64,000 nucleotides of DNA, taken from the NCBI GenBank assembly GCA_024734555.1, contig JANPWX010000026.1, positions 1,879,009 to 1,943,008 on the forward strand. Reading direction: 5' to 3'. A model generated the notes under the pieces. That model ran no database searches. It was not told the origin of the DNA and saw only the letters and a program-made list of their open reading frames with translations. The position numbers and the translations under genes are program-made. The stretch is from Trochalopteron elliotii (lineage: Eukaryota > Chordata > Aves > Passeriformes > Leiothrichidae). This document shows positions 23,071 to 38,080 of the stretch, one piece after another (the first letter of the stretch is position 1; every line of letters begins with the position of its first letter).

Positions 23071-26000
23071 AAGGTTTACTTTTTGTTTCTATAAGAAATT
23101 CCTATAACAATTAGAAGCAGAAATGCAGTATTTTGATGATTTAGAAAAGTATGTTGTTTTTTACTTTTTTTTAAAGTGCAAATGTAGTACAAAAATATTT
23201 CTAACAGAGAGGTTTGGGATTTTTTTTTAAATCAGGTTTTAAACACTAGCCAAGAAGGCAATAGTGTCCAGAAGGTAATTCCTTCAATTAGGATATGTTA
23301 CAAGTCTTTCATTTTTATAATATTAATTGCAAAATCAGACATTGATAAAACAAACGAACATTTCTAGACTCGAATCTTATTTACAGAATATTAATGGAAA
23401 AATTACCAAGGCTGTATAAAACTTCTATTCAGTTCTTCCCTTTGAGGAGAAAGGTGAATGTTATATTTCCAGTACCAAGCAATCTGGCTTTCGTTCAAAT
23501 GCACATTGCCTATGTTGTCACATGAATAACTCAATCTGTTTACCAAACTTGATCTTGTTAGCAATCTATTGTGTTTTAATAGCAAAAAAAATTCTAATGC
23601 CATTTCTGTTTCCTTGATTATTTTATCTAGCAAAAAAAGATTGATTGTAAGAAGAAATTATTCCCAATACAGTGAGCTAGTGCAAACCATTTATGACCTA
23701 ATAGTTGCTCATAAATTTTACATTTTGTAGCTTTTTTGTTCCTCCTGGATTGTGATCTGGGTTAGGCGCCATTTGTTCTCTCTAAGACAATTTAAATCCA
23801 GAGTTCTGACTAAAGTGAACTATATGTTAGTGTGAGCTTAGTTGATGTAGCTCAAATTTATGCACAGAGACTACCAAGATGTAGCAGCAGAAAAAGAATT
23901 GTTGCTTACCTGAGAAACATTTTTGCAACCACACATATGTAGAGCTATTCTAAAGTTATTCTGATTTCTTCTTTCTTTTGGATTATTTGTTGGCACTTTT
24001 ATGTTCTCAATGAAGCTTTGTTCTGCCAGCAGTTATTAAAAGAGCAAGAAGGAGATCTTTTGAAAGATTTGTGGTGTAATCAAACAGGAAACTGAGGAAA
24101 GAAAATTAATAAAATAATCTGAAAGTCCTGGGTAAGTAAAAGGGGAAAAAAACCCCAAATTGTAGGTTATTTAGTACACTTGCACACAAACAAATATTCA
24201 TGTATATACACAGCCACACATAAAGAAATAAAGCCACATAGGCAGAAATATACACAGACGTTTCCAGAGAATGGCAAAAAGTTATGCAGCTTGATGGGCT
24301 TTTCATCTTTGCCATTTTCAGATTGTTTATCACTGCTTCAATTGCAATAATGTTACTTTATTTTGGCTTATACCACATAGGCATAACAGGATTCTCAGTG
24401 CTTTAAAAAACGAGTTTATCCAGAATTATTTGCTATTTACATGGGCAAAAATAACGGAGATGAGGTTTTATAGACCTTTACTTTCAGTGCTGTTTCCCAA
24501 GGAAAAAGTTTCCTTGTTCAAAACTGTGATTGGTTTTACTTATAAGTAAAATCACAAAGATGATCGCTATAATAGTAGCAACACATTCTTTACTGGTTGT
24601 TTTAGAGTACAAAAACCTAAGGAATACTGGCACAAGAGCAGCTAAGTCTCTGAATATCAGAGTATCTGCAAAAGACTACAAGAAAAGAAAAGAAAGGCCC
24701 ATATAACAAACACCCTATTGTGAGTTATGTAAATTCTAATAGCTGCCTGGCTAAGAAGTATCATGCACCACTGAATCTAAAGCAGCTACATAGAATACAT
24801 TTAAAGCACATGTTAATTGATTGAAAACAACCGTAATCAGAAATATTCATCAACTGTGGCTATATGTGCATTTCTACACTGCTAACCACACTAAGTATGG
24901 ATTAACAACAATTCCAAAACTATGTAATATGTTTATCCATGAAGCAGAACTAAATATGAAAAACTGTGCTGATGAAATGGTAGGAGAAACAAAGGTTTGC
25001 AAAAAGACAGGACTTGCCAAGGGGTCCATGCTGGCCTGGGCAAGAAGCACGGAGGAAAGGGCAGCTGGAGCTGCTCTCTGCCAAACCAGCATGATCCATC
25101 CTACCACTGAGCACATGCGGAGGAGGCAGAATATTCACCAAGTGAAAAAGCTGTAGGAAAACATCTTAGATGTGGGCACAGAGAATGGCAAGTGGGTAAA
25201 CATACTCTTCTTTAGGAAACAGAGAGAGAAAAGTCATTTTTAGTCTTCACAGGAAGATCAATTAGAAACTCATACAACTAGCCTCAGCCTAAATGCTGCA
25301 CAGACAGAAATTCTTCAAGACAAATTAATTTACAAGAATTAAAATAATGATGACCAGGATCTCTGTCCTTTTACCTGCTAAGTGCAGGGACTCATCCTGA
25401 ATTCTTTTGTATCAAACTGTTCAAAAAATTGTACAAAAGAGCAATTAACTTAGTGAAATTACTGTTCATTAACCCCCTCTGACATTACAAAATAAAGCAC
25501 TTCAGAGAACTGATACTGAAATTAAAGTTAATTGAAACTAGAAGACATATCTCCTTGAAAAAAAAAATCTATCTCTTATGTCAGCAGACACCTCTTATTC
25601 TAGTAGTCAGATTCTTCTTTAGCTCACTTTTTCTCTGTGTAAATATGAAAAACAGTAAATGCAAATCAAGGAGTTGTTAAACATTTTCTTTATACAACCA
25701 TAGCAACCTTCCATGATAACAGCATATTTCCCTGGAAAATAGAATTAAAGTAATCCATGTTACTGGTTATAAATAGCAGTCATTCAATTAGTCTTATTCA
25801 AGTCAAAGAGATTACTTTTGTAAGAACCTAGTTCTGATAAATATATACTTTCAGGTTTTATATGCTTTATAACAGAAACACCATCTTAAATTCAGACCCT
25901 CTTAAAATGAAACAAGATTTTGTAGTCATGAAATGGAAAAAAAAAGCAGCATGAAAGATAATGAAAATTACAAAGAGCTAATACACTGAATCTTGACAAT

Positions 26001-29000
26001 TTCATGCCAATTAGCTGAAACAACTTCATAGGAAAACTGGTTCCCTGTTGCTGAAATGTGACAAATTCATGAACAAACTTGTTACTTTATGGGAAAAGCA
26101 GTAAGATCAGTGTGGTCATACATAATACATGCATAATTTAATTGAGTTAATTAATGGCAATTCTAATTCTAATAGAACTGAAATACAGAACTAAGGTCAG
26201 AAAACCATTTTTCAAAATACTAAACTGCACTGTTAAATCACAAATCTATTCACAGATAAGGAGTGCAGACTTCAAACCAATATATCTAACTCCTGATAAT
26301 TATTTATGTCTGACACCAGTGTGATTTAGACACCCAAATCCTACAGCCATTCTGAACATACCAGCCTGAATTACAAGCTCTTGGAGCAAGATAAGCGCTG
26401 AAGCAATATAATGCAACCACATTGACAACATCTAGAATTTTTCTGTATATAAGGCATGCCATATATTTGAGTTGAAAGAGAATCAGAGCAGCCACCTGTA
26501 AATAATAACCAGGCACGGTACAAGGTGTTTAAGATACTATTTTACAAATAAATCAATGAAAATTTCATTGTCATCATGTCTAAGTCCTTGTTCTCTGAGG
26601 CAATGTGTATTGTACATCCAGTCCCTTTCAGAAGTGCTCTCTTATCAAATTGGTTAGAGGACATAGCCAAAACAGACTTAAAGAAAGCCTATTTCAAAAT
26701 CTAAGCCCTCTTATGGCTGCCAGATTCCTACTCTTCTAATGTTTGCTGTATTTTTTTCCATTGTCTTTGGTCTTTTGATTCGTGTGCATTTGCTCTTTGA
26801 CTGGCACGATTTCTCTGTGGCATTTGACCAGCACTGTTTTTTATTTTGATAAATTTCTAGCAAGCAATTATATGATCTATGAGCTAGATGGGAAAAGTCA
26901 GTTTTTCAGCACTCTGGTAAAATGAACTCCCTACTTTTCTGATTACTCCAGCAGCTGCTGTCTAGACTTCATCCAGATGACTAGAATTGAATGAACAAAG
27001 AATTCTGGTCAAGGGTATAACAATGACCTTATCGTACTTCAGTATTTCAGTACTTGAGTGGAGCCCTTTCTACTTCCACAAATTCTTGAAATTTATTGGA
27101 TTAAGAAAGGCAAAGTTAAGCGTGGCAGCAGCATTTGTGACGGAAACATGGTCACAAAGCAGAAAAGAATTAAGATACAAGATACACCTTTGGTAGTACA
27201 CCTTTGTCAAAATGACTTTAATTTTTATTGGAGTCTCACAGATGGAACTCACAAGTCACTGTAGTACAGCCAGTGGCCTGGCAGCCTGCCCCAAAGAGAG
27301 ACAGCCCCAGTTTCCCACCACCCTGTCTGTTGAGTTCTGCTGCTTGTGTAAATATTCAATGGCAACAGCCACAGACTTGCTTTGGTGTCTCAAGTTTTCA
27401 CTACAACAAAAAAACAAACAAGCTTTGAATCTCACCAGTCCTAAAGACTGACATTTCAAACTGGATCAAAATCCAGAATATTTTATGTTCACTGCAGCAC
27501 TTGTATGATGTCCAAAACAAAGCATTCAGTGTTTGTACCATACTTATAGAAAACATGAGAATCTTTGCACACGATAGAGCCACAGACCTTAAACCACCTG
27601 GCTGAAGCAAAGTAAATTACCATACTGTATGATAATATAAATTAGTCAGAAAATAATTGTGCCATGATTTTTGCCAAAGTTCATGGCTCACAGGGACAGA
27701 TGGAGACTTACTATTTTTGGAGTAGAATAGACTCTTGATGCCATGGAAAAAGAAAAAATACTGAGATGCTAATTTTTTTCCTGTGTCTACTACATCCTTC
27801 ATGATTTCATTAATTAGCTCTCAATACTGAATTGGACAATTTTCTACCTATACAGTTAATCAAATCTAGATTGACTGAGGAGCTCATCATCCCAGGTAGT
27901 TAAAAGTGAGTTATGCAACTGAGTGTCCCAAGTAGCTTAGAAGAAAAACTTTCATTCCCACTTCATTGTGGTGCATCAAAATTATGAGAATAACTGACAT
28001 TTTGTTGAAGGACTTTCTCGCAAGTCTCAAGTTTCTCTCTGAAAAAAAAAAAAAGAAAAAAGAAACGTAAATAAGCTATCAGTTCCTCTCGACATCTCCA
28101 GAACTTATAACACAATACACAAATTGCTGCCTGTCTCAGTCTTTACTACTTGTTTTATTTATTATATAGTATTCTCTTTGAAAATTAAATAGTTTTCTTC
28201 TTGGAGGCCTTTTAACTTAACCTGCAGCATTGTTTTCACTATTCGCACCTTGAACACAAGATCTTTCCTTTAGCTGTATTTTCAAGTGCTCATTCATATG
28301 CTTCCCTGTAAAACTCAAACACATTGTCTCAGAATGGAAATGGATTTCCTCAGTACCACACAAAGCCCACCTAAGTACAGTAGGTTGGAAATGTTTGCCT
28401 CTCAAGTTTGTTTCCAACGAACCAACGGAAAGAGAAAGAATCATTCTTCCTTGGTGGGATACCTTGACATATTTAAGGACAAATAATAATTTAAAAAAAT
28501 ATATACTCCCAAAATTTGGAATTCTGTCCCATTCAGAAATCTTATTTAAGGCAAAATAGGTATTTTTAATACTCTGGAGTAATATCAGAAAAGTTTGGTG
28601 CATAAAGTATTAAGAAACACTTTTTTTTTCCACTACCCAAATAGTTTTTTTAATATTATCTTTCTTTCCTCAAATAGGACTTTCAGTAAGTTGAGATATT
28701 TGAAAAGTAAAGAACCTACTTTGAATAAAAATTCTTCTTACTAAAAACATTCTTATTGTTATTTAATCTGGCAGAAAAACACATAAAAAATATATCTCAG
28801 GAAAAGTATGAAGCATCATTGAGAAGTTACCAAGCAACCACTCTTTAAAGCTAAGTAGCAATAATATTTTCTATCCATTTGGTGAGCCTCTATCAGAAAA
28901 AAAACTATGTTAAACTGTAATATGCTGAGAAGAAATGCCAATACAAAATGCAATTTTAATTGTAATGATCAGCAGATGAAGCTACAGAAATAACACCAAA

Positions 29001-32000
29001 TTACTAGAGGCATTGGAAACAGAGACAACTTTATAGCACCATCTTTTCCAGAGATGGGCTACAGCAATCAGTAAGAGAGATTGCTGACCTTGCAGTGTGT
29101 TTAACATTCAGGAAATATCTAGGTCAATCTACTAGCATTTTATTAAAATGAGTCTGTAACAACACTATATTGTCTAGTAAAGTGATCACATCTGATGTGA
29201 CCACCAATACTACTGCTCCCAAACTCACAAAAAAAATCGTAAGATTACCAGCAGAACAACTTCATGCCTGTAGTGGTGGTAAATTAGCATAGAAATGGTG
29301 CCAGTGTAATTAGATTGTTTAAGGTCTTTAAAAAAAAAGTAATAGCACTATCAGTATACTCTCTCATGTTGCCACAGTAAAACCAATGTAAAAGTAGTTT
29401 ACTGTTAATCACTTCTGTAAACATAACAGGATGGAATACACACACACAGAAGATGCAGGTGTTTTATATCTTTAACCACAGCAGATTTAAGCTAGTAGAA
29501 TCAGTCAGCTTGCAAACTCATTTTTAGATCCTCTTTTTTTCTTTTCTTAATTGAATACTTTCTTTCCAGAACATTATTTGAAACAAAATCTCACAGGGAA
29601 AAAAAAGAAGATAAGAAGAAAAATTAAAAAACAGATGAAAACACTGTCACACTAACAAACACACAAATGTGAGAGTTCTTCAAGTTAAAAAGGAATACAT
29701 ATCCTGGCACATTGTGGTTAAATAAGAATGTCTGAAACATAACAAGCAATATTTATGCTGTTATTTGCGGGATTCTGCATTCTAGCTTTACAAGAACACA
29801 TTTAGTAGGTTTACATAATGTACCTGACTTCAGACAAAAATTTTGCAGTATTTCTTACAGTAGCAAGGAAACATGTGTTAACGAGAAGGAATAAGATGTT
29901 GTTGCAGAAACATTCTGACTGCAAAGTATATATCAGTAATTATCATAATAATAATGAATAATAATAATAACAGTAATGGCCAATAGATAAGCTGTGTTCA
30001 GTGTAGTCAAAGTGAGATTTTTTTTTCTGTTTTACCGCTGTGCTTAAGATCAACTTTGACCTTTTTTCCTTTATGTTGCTACTTCTCCGTAATCCATAAT
30101 TCTGAGAGCATTCCTTGCAAAGACAATAAGGATGTAAGTTAGCCATAACTCAAGTATTTTTTGATCCTTCTATAGAGGTGATTTAATTCAATGTACAATT
30201 ATTCATATGATAATTTAAGTAAAATGCTAACATGCTCAAATCTCTGAGAAGAAACACATCAGTTCTCTTACTGCCGTAAATATTCACTACAACAACATAA
30301 ACCTCAGTGCAACTTGGATTTCAGAACAGGTTTGCAGAAGAATAGCTAACTGCATTTTTACTTTCATTTTCATAACTTGGATTTAAAGATCAAAAAATAC
30401 ACTAGAGCAGTATTCATGTTCTGTCATAGAACTGATAAAGTCCAAAATCTTTTGGTAAAACAGGTCCTATTTTCTTGAGTTGCAAACACATTTATGTTCT
30501 TTCAACTTAATACTATTCATTGCTTGTACTTGTAGCACCTGCCTCATTATATATTATTCCTTGAATCTGTTATAGATGACACACACAAAAAGCCAGAATA
30601 CTTGAACAAATATGCTCTTAAAAACATCAGTAATACTAATCAGTGTTCTGTTTATTCTTTACAGATTGCCACTAAAATTTAGCTTTTAAAATGTCACTTT
30701 TCCCTTCATCATTCTTTTACAATCCATATTACATTTCCAGTCTATTGGTAAATCTGCATCACCCTTACCTTTTCTCTCTTTTTTCTCTGCCTTTTTGTGT
30801 TATGTTATGAAAAATTCTTAAAACATATGCTTCTGTAATTATATTGTTAAATAAGACTAGGAGAGCCTCTTTTTTGCCTAGGGTGTTTTTGTTGTTTTTG
30901 ATTGATTAGTTTGGTTTTGGGTTTTTGCTTGGTGCGGAGGTACCTAGATTTTAGGAAGAGGAGGTTGTTTCAGTTAGTTGTGAGTAGATTTTTACTTGGA
31001 GTTAACAGCATTACTTACACAGTTGGGTAATATTTTTTAATTATATTGTATTTTCCTCTGTTGTACACCTATGTGTTGAAATGTCATCCTTCTACCATAA
31101 ACTTAAAAATTCTATGCTGCAATTTCACTGACTTCAGTAAGTGTTCTTGTTCACACAGCCAAGATGGATGCTTTTCTATTCACTAGATTTTTTAATTATA
31201 CAGTCGAGATGAGACCCATGACGTGTTGACATTGTTCACTGTTTCTATAGGGTCTGCCTCACTGAACAAAATAAAAAGCAGACAACAACAACAGTCTAGA
31301 TTACTTACTATCATCATGTTAGATAAGCCTTTCAGAAATTTCTCTTTGTGGTGAATACAATGTTCAAATGATGCCAGAATTCCTTCTCTACTTTGAGTCC
31401 TATTTACTTTTATTAGCCTTTTCTTTATGAGTGAAACAAAACATTAATAATGATATCTCAGAGCAAGATATCCCATCAGTGGCATAAAGATTTACACCTC
31501 AAAGTCTTTGGTATAATTGTTCATGATTGCACAAGTTAACTGGATATACTGTGTTTGACAGCAATATGCTTTAAAAAGTAGTTTATTTAGTAATAAAAAT
31601 GTGATAGAATGGTTGAAGTGGCTCAGAAGTCTGAAATTAATCAACTCCCTTTCCAGAGTTCTACTTTCTCTTCTAGAGGTATAGCTCTGCTATTTGTCTC
31701 CAAATGGTAAATTGCACTGTTTCCAGAAAGGAAATATTTTTTAACTTTTTTAAAATAAATTAATTTTTTTCTCAAGTCCCAAAGCCCAATTTAATCTCCT
31801 CACCTTCCACAGTTCATAATATTTCTCCACTCAAAAATTTCAGACTTCTCATTCAATTAGTGGGATAAAAAGCAAAATGTCAAACCTTCTTGGTAGCAGG
31901 GCAACATTTTACAGGTAACTGAATAAACTTTTAATTCCCTCTCCCCTTAGAAAAATCAATCCACATATGCATTTATTTGTCTGTTGCTCTGACATCATTT

Positions 32001-32314
32001 TAGTTCCAAAAATACATGCTTGGAAGGTAACTCTTGTTCTAAAGACCTGCAAAGGACTAAGAGCCACACCTTCAGCTAAACATTCAGACCTGGATGTCAG
32101 CTGAAAGCATTGGAAAAGAAGAAAAAAAAAGGCTCAAGATTGATAGCTAAGTGTGGGAAATTGCCCTCATCAAACACCATACTCAAAATTGCTACTCACA
32201 CACTGAGTAAAACACTGGAGTGTATGGAGGTGATGAACTTGGATGACACTAGTTCTCCTTTATTTAAGCAGAAGAAACACTTTAGTGCAAATACTTTTTG
32301 TTTAGTCAACTTTA

Positions 32315-32330
32315 GTTGACGTGCAAGGCT
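32315..32330. repeat. Short inverted repeat
   Basis: Six-base arms GTCAAC and GTTGAC are separated by TTTA. It is listed because a much longer palindrome follows 14 bases downstream. Confidence 0.6.
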
Positions 32331-32343
32331 GACAGTACTCAGC

Positions 32344-32368
32344 AACAATCTCAGCAGCTGAGATTGTT
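32344..32368. repeat. 25-bp palindrome, 12-bp perfect arms
   Basis: The sequence AACAATCTCAGC is followed by a single A and then its exact reverse complement GCTGAGATTGTT. The centre includes CAGCAGCTGAG, with a CAGCTG E-box. No transposon termini, array or gene accompanies it. It could be a dyad-symmetric protein-binding site, a cruciform-prone site, or chance. Confidence 0.85.
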
Positions 32369-35300
32369 AAAGTTGCCCTTTCCTCAGGAGCTGGGATGGC
32401 AACAAGCAATGAGGAAACAGGCATTTTGGCATTCCAGATCCTGACTAACAGGTAAAAAGGCCACCTGTTTCTGCAGCCAGCTCACCACATTTACAGGACA
32501 CAATATCTACCTCTGCTGCAGGGAAATTAAATCTCAAGTGGAACTTCAATTTGGTAACAGCCAGAGGCCCAAGAAGCTGGCTGTAGATTCAGTATCTACG
32601 ACATTCGCACAACAGATAGAAACAGAGCAGCTGCTGCTTTAACTACCAAAACCAAACAGGTCCATTGGGATCATCAGGTTATATTCACAATGAAAAAGGG
32701 GTTTTTTTCTAGTAAAAATACTGTAATGTGTAACAAGAAAAAAATTAAGCGAAGTTCCATCAATCCTCACATCAATCTTAATTTAAAGTCATATCCTATG
32801 ATTCCTATGATGTTGGCAGGACAACTGCACTGGACTTACTCATTTGCCAGACCAGGAAAACAGGTGAGTATAAGCAATGAAACCAACACATCAGTTGAGC
32901 TTAGGCTGCTACTGAACCCTCTGCAGCAGGGCCATGGTGCCCCACACAGCACAGCACGTGCCCACCTAGAGCACAAGGGCGTATAAAGAGGCTGCCACAG
33001 ATACAAGAGACTATGGATTCCTTGTCCCAGCAGACAGGGTCACCTGCACATGTCCCTTTGTTCCTACAACAGTGGGACCTCTGTCTCAGAGAAAAGTAAG
33101 TGCAAAAGATCTGCTTTTAGCTGATACACTGGACTTTGAAATGCAGTCCAGTTTTTTGATGGAGCATTTTTTTTAAAAAACCTCTTAAGTACCTGAGTTG
33201 CTGTTGTTGCTCATGGAATAATATACTGCTGTATGTTGAGAGCTGAACAACAGTCATTCACAATATATTTATGCATGCAATTCATTTTTACCATGACAGC
33301 CTGTGGAAGAAAGGCTTGTGCAGCCCACAGACTCCACAGACGTATCTTTCTCTTAGCTGTGGGTGAATGTCTGTCACACAGTTTACCTCAGAACAGTGAT
33401 TTAATCTACTGACTAATTTTAAAAGAATTTGAAATAGGGGTGTGTCCCCAGATTCAGCATCCAAAGGTGTTCCTCATCAGCTTCAGCTGCACTGAAAGGA
33501 TGATGTGATCCGTCACATATAATTAGAAACAGCAGCAGACGACAACATGTACTCACGTTAATGAGGCACAAAACACACCAGCTAAGGAAACAATAGGAGT
33601 GTACAGCATGACCTACTTTCTTCCTCACTGTTATTCAGGTTCCAGATTTTGGGGGTCAATAAAAGCATTGCCTGAGTTTTAAAGGCACTGAATATGAGAA
33701 AGTGTTTTGATTAATATTTTTTTCTTGTAATATGGAGAGTTTTAAAGCCTCTATCTAGAAAAAAACCCATGTCACACAAGAAAAATAGCTAATCTCAGTG
33801 ACAGTGAAACAATATGAGACTACTAGGTTTTAAGATTAACTGTTTTTAGGATTTAATTGTTGCTCATACCACCATCACAAAAATTTCACTATGTATTTTT
33901 ACTAGGTAGAAGGACAAAACCACTGTTTTGCCAAAATATATATGAAGAAAGCTCATATGACCTAGCAAAATTTTCTCTCCCATCAAGTCTGGGGTATAAA
34001 GTACAATCAAAAATTTAAGGAGAAAACATTGCCAGCCAGTGATGAAGAGGGAAGAGAGAAACTGAGATAAAAATACTGAGGTGTTGTGAAAACTGATCTC
34101 CATACTCTCAACTGGGAGAATGATATTCAACAGTATTGAAGTAGCATGAATTTAAAAGATTGTAAAAATCAATGGCGTAAGTAAAGAACAGGTGTGATTC
34201 TACAAGCTTCAAATATTCTCACTAATAAATCATGCTACTACCTACCTTCCTTTATCAACAATGAGCCAGTTTAACTCACAAAGATTAACAACAAAAATAT
34301 TAATTTCCCTGAATATTTCCATATCTCCTTTTGGAAATCTTTGTTTCCCAAGTGGATTTTTTTTTTTTTTTGAAAATGTGTATCTTCCAGGAAGGGGGAT
34401 TCCTAAAAAAAATATGTAAGTTCAATGTAGAAACAAGTCATGAGTCTTTGCACATCCTAGAACACAGATCCAATACTAGCATGGGTATAGCAGGAAAATA
34501 CAAAACAGACACTCCATGAAGCTCTGGAACTTAGAAATTCTGCAGCTTCCATATAATTCAAGAGCTGTCCCAGGGAAGAGGCAACTAAGGAATAGATGTG
34601 CATTTACTGCAAAGCCAGAAAGAAGGAAGGAGCAAGTTCATGGCTGCCCACAGGCTGAACAGAAAGCTGACCATGTACCAGTTACAAGTGTCATTTTGAC
34701 AAAATCAAAAACACCCAAAAGAAATATATTAATTCTGTGCCAGAAGGACTATGCTCCTTCAGTCTTCATCTTTTTCTCAGAGCTTTTAAATTTTGTATCA
34801 ATTATTTTGAGGCAAATTTCTACATGTAATACCTCAAAATCACTTCATTTTATCTTCTTTTTCCTTCTCCCTTTTTTGGATGAAATCACTCCTTTCGGTC
34901 CTCAGGTTATGAACTAAAAAATCATAAATTGCATCCATCCTTCTTCTATCAGCTTTTACAGCAAATAGCATCACTACAATTTTATTGAAATCTGTCCTGC
35001 AAGTTACCTTCATGTATGCTTCATTCTCCTCTTGCTTCTAATCTCAGATCACAGCAGGAGGCAGAGGTAAAAGTCTTCATGTGGTCACTGTACCAAGAAC
35101 TAAAAAGCCAATATGCTGTCACATAAATAATCATATAACAACAATAAACTAACATGTATCCTTTTAAAAAGGAATTTATGTAGCAAATTCCATTGTCTTC
35201 TAATTAATTCAGGTAAATAAAATAACATGTTTGTACTTTGATTATTATACACACATATCTCTGATAGTTTTATTACATATCCTATGTAAAGCAATATTTG

Positions 35301-36729
35301 AATCAACAGCTATTTGGATTTATATTTAAATTTATATTTATTAAATATATATTCTTAACTATATCTATGTTGGGTATTGACTTCTTCTAGAAGGCTAGAT
35401 TTTCAGAAGAAACATGCCAGATCTTATACAAATAAGTGATAGAAAAATACAGACATTCCTATTTCAGGCTGACCTTTAGATCAATGACCTCCTTCTTCTG
35501 CCCTAAAGCATCTGTCAACAGTCAAGGCCACAAAACACCATTGCTAACCTTCAGTCTTCAATTCACCTCTCTTACTGTACCCTACAATTCAGGTTACACC
35601 TACTATCCCCTGAGCCATTAAAAAACTCCTGGTTTTTGTCTGTAGAGCATTTATTGTAGCTCTTACTTTCTAGTATTTAAGAAGCCAGATGGTAAGGGTA
35701 ACACTCACATCTCTGATGTAGTTTTCTTGGATAAAAATAACTGTCAGTCTACATGGTTTTTAGCAGCAAATAATGAATTTATTCAGTGCTACAAACAAAC
35801 CAGACTGAGTTTTAGACAGAATCAACAGTATCAAAACCTGCCTATTTTTAAAACCCTAGAAAACTGCTTGTCAGCAATGAACTACAGATTGCCATTTCAA
35901 ATGAAAAACACCTCCAACATTCTTGAATAGTGTTAGCAAAAGTTGGGGTTTTTTCCTTCTTCTCCATTTCGTTGTCATTCCTCACTTCTTCTGTGGCTAC
36001 TACATTAATAGAACCTGAATTTAAAGTCTGTCTTGGTATTCATGAAGGATAAATAGATATATACAATGGCAACCTCAAGTACATTGTCATCACTCAGACT
36101 GATAGGACTTTTGCCTAGCAATTTAATCTTGTTCTGACTCACCAGAAGGCAGCTATATATAATTAGTGAATAGAACAAATTTTAGATTACTTTTATATTA
36201 AATTGCTTTATAAGCAAAGGCACAATTTCCTGAGGAGTCTGTTTTGAGTTTTGCTCACATAGGAGCATCAAAGCCCAAATAACAAAATAAAGACGTAGAC
36301 TCGGAGAAAGACTCATCATTAAAAACGATACTGTTTTTTTGTCATGCGTAGAGTGATACAGCAGACAGATATGATACAGGATTTCATATGAAAAATTAAA
36401 GCAGCTTGGACGTAAAAAGGGCAAGGGATGTTATAACAGCCCTGTTCTATAAACAGAGAGATTTCTGAGATTTCAGGACAATAGTTATGTTTAACAACTG
36501 AATGCTTTAACTTTGCTGTTTAGCTTTTATCCAATGGTTTATGTTCTCCTCACCATTAGACAACTTTCTGTAAAATCACTTACCCACTATATAAATTAAT
36601 TGCTTTGCCATTCTGAGGTATATTTATATGCATAAAGAAAACTATTAAATTTATTGGATGTCTGAAATACAGGCACTCAAAGTGAAATAGATGTGCATCT
36701 GGGAAACAAAAAAAATTTTAAAAACAAGC

Positions 36730-36747
36730 AAAAAAAAAAAAAAAAAA
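36730..36747. repeat. A18 homopolymer with A/C flank
   Basis: Eighteen consecutive A are followed by CCACCACCAAACC. It is another short A/C-biased tract. No repeat body was recognised upstream, so it is not clearly the tail of a retrotransposon. Confidence 0.9.
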
Positions 36748-38080
36748 CCACCACCAAACCTAATCACATAAATTTTTCACACAACTGCCTGCACAGTCCC
36801 CTGTATATCTCCCTAATATGACTTAACCAAAAAAACCCACAGAAATATAAATATTTAGAAGGTTTCTTGTCCTTATTTTGTTCTAATTTCAACACTGGAC
36901 AGCTAGGATACAGAGAAATGAAGAAAACTTGCAAAACTCTATAATCTGTGGTAGAATTTGCAGGCTGGTTGACTAGTTACACATTACCCTTTCTTTGTGG
37001 GAAGGACTCTGGAAACCTGAATTTCATACTAAGACAAAAAAGCAGCTACATTTTATGGTGGTGGTATAGGCTATGTGTGACAAGCTCGTTTACCTCTGAT
37101 AGTGTGTTAGGGTGTGCTGTCATGTTCTAAATCTAAGTGCTTTGCTTAGAAAAGGCAATTTTAAGGTGTGATTGGGAACCAGTAACTCAAACTAGAGCCT
37201 GCTACCCCTCCATCTGAGCTGATGTAGTTGTTGAAAGCCCTGGGTGTACATCTTCCCTTTGCCAACCCTCATAACAGATGCCTTTGCTGGACATCTCTGG
37301 TTGATGAAGGGGATGGTCAACCCATGGTCTTTAGGACCAAAAATCAATCACAGTAGTTCCTGGGGTGTACAAGTGCAGTTATGGTAGATAAAGACTGCAG
37401 GGCAACCACCGACAAATGGGGCAATGATGAATAAGCTTATCTTCTTGTGCTTTCATTGCTTCTCGCTGTCTGCTTAGAGCCCAAAGGTGGATTTTTAGCA
37501 AAGCTGTTTCTCCCTATACTATTTATTAGGAGAGATACTCTGAATGTTGTTATTGAAATAATTCACCGATAAGGCTAATACAGACATATGACTTCAGGGC
37601 TTTTAAAAAATATTTTTTTAAGGTCTAGCCCACAGGAGCATGAAAGCACAGCTTCAGTACAGAGAATATCAGAATAACAGGTCGGGATAGAAGTTTTCAG
37701 CCAATGCATGAAGACTGCTTCCCTCTTGACCTCTGAAATTAATTTGATTTGAAATACCCAATAGTTATTACAAATTCTTCCTAAATGAAGGTTTAAGACA
37801 AAAAAGAAGTGACCTGAGAGGGGAGGGGCTCCCCCCATTTCAGGGAAATTGAAAGCAGGTACATTTAACAACATCCTGGATTTGGCTTGGCTTCCATCTT
37901 GGTGTATGTCTTGTTTTAATGTAGAAAAGAGCTGAGGAAACATAGCCTTGTGCAAACCAACTAAAGATATAAATAATGATACTAGGGTTCATTTTCAGTA
38001 TAGTTCATTCTCCTGTTATCATTTGTTCTAAACTTTTCTGGGTAGTTTGTTCTGCACATGTCACTTTCCTGCTCAGATGG

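Larger units (their letters stand above)
16576..38080. other. Long AT-rich unique stretch, no supported gene
   Basis: About 21.5 kb without a recognisable gene or transposon. Open frames reach 128 codons (28217-28603, minus) and 133 codons (34516-34917, plus), but none contains a familiar domain or has both splice signals and protein-like composition. Homeodomain-type TAATTA/ATTAAA clusters occur near 21770-21830 and 36590-36660 and could be regulatory. Slightly G+C-richer islands with no identity are near 24960-25150, 32330-33060 and 37140-37440; they may be degraded repeats or conserved elements. Confidence 0.55.

Noticed and set aside
32713..32863. Possible exon between TTTTTTCTAG and CAG|GTGAGT
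   Set aside because: Both splice-like signals are good, but the peptide looks like AT-biased noise and such pairs occur often by chance.
34516..34917. 133-codon open frame on the plus strand
   Set aside because: The composition follows local base bias, the peptide is unfamiliar and no convincing exon boundary was found.
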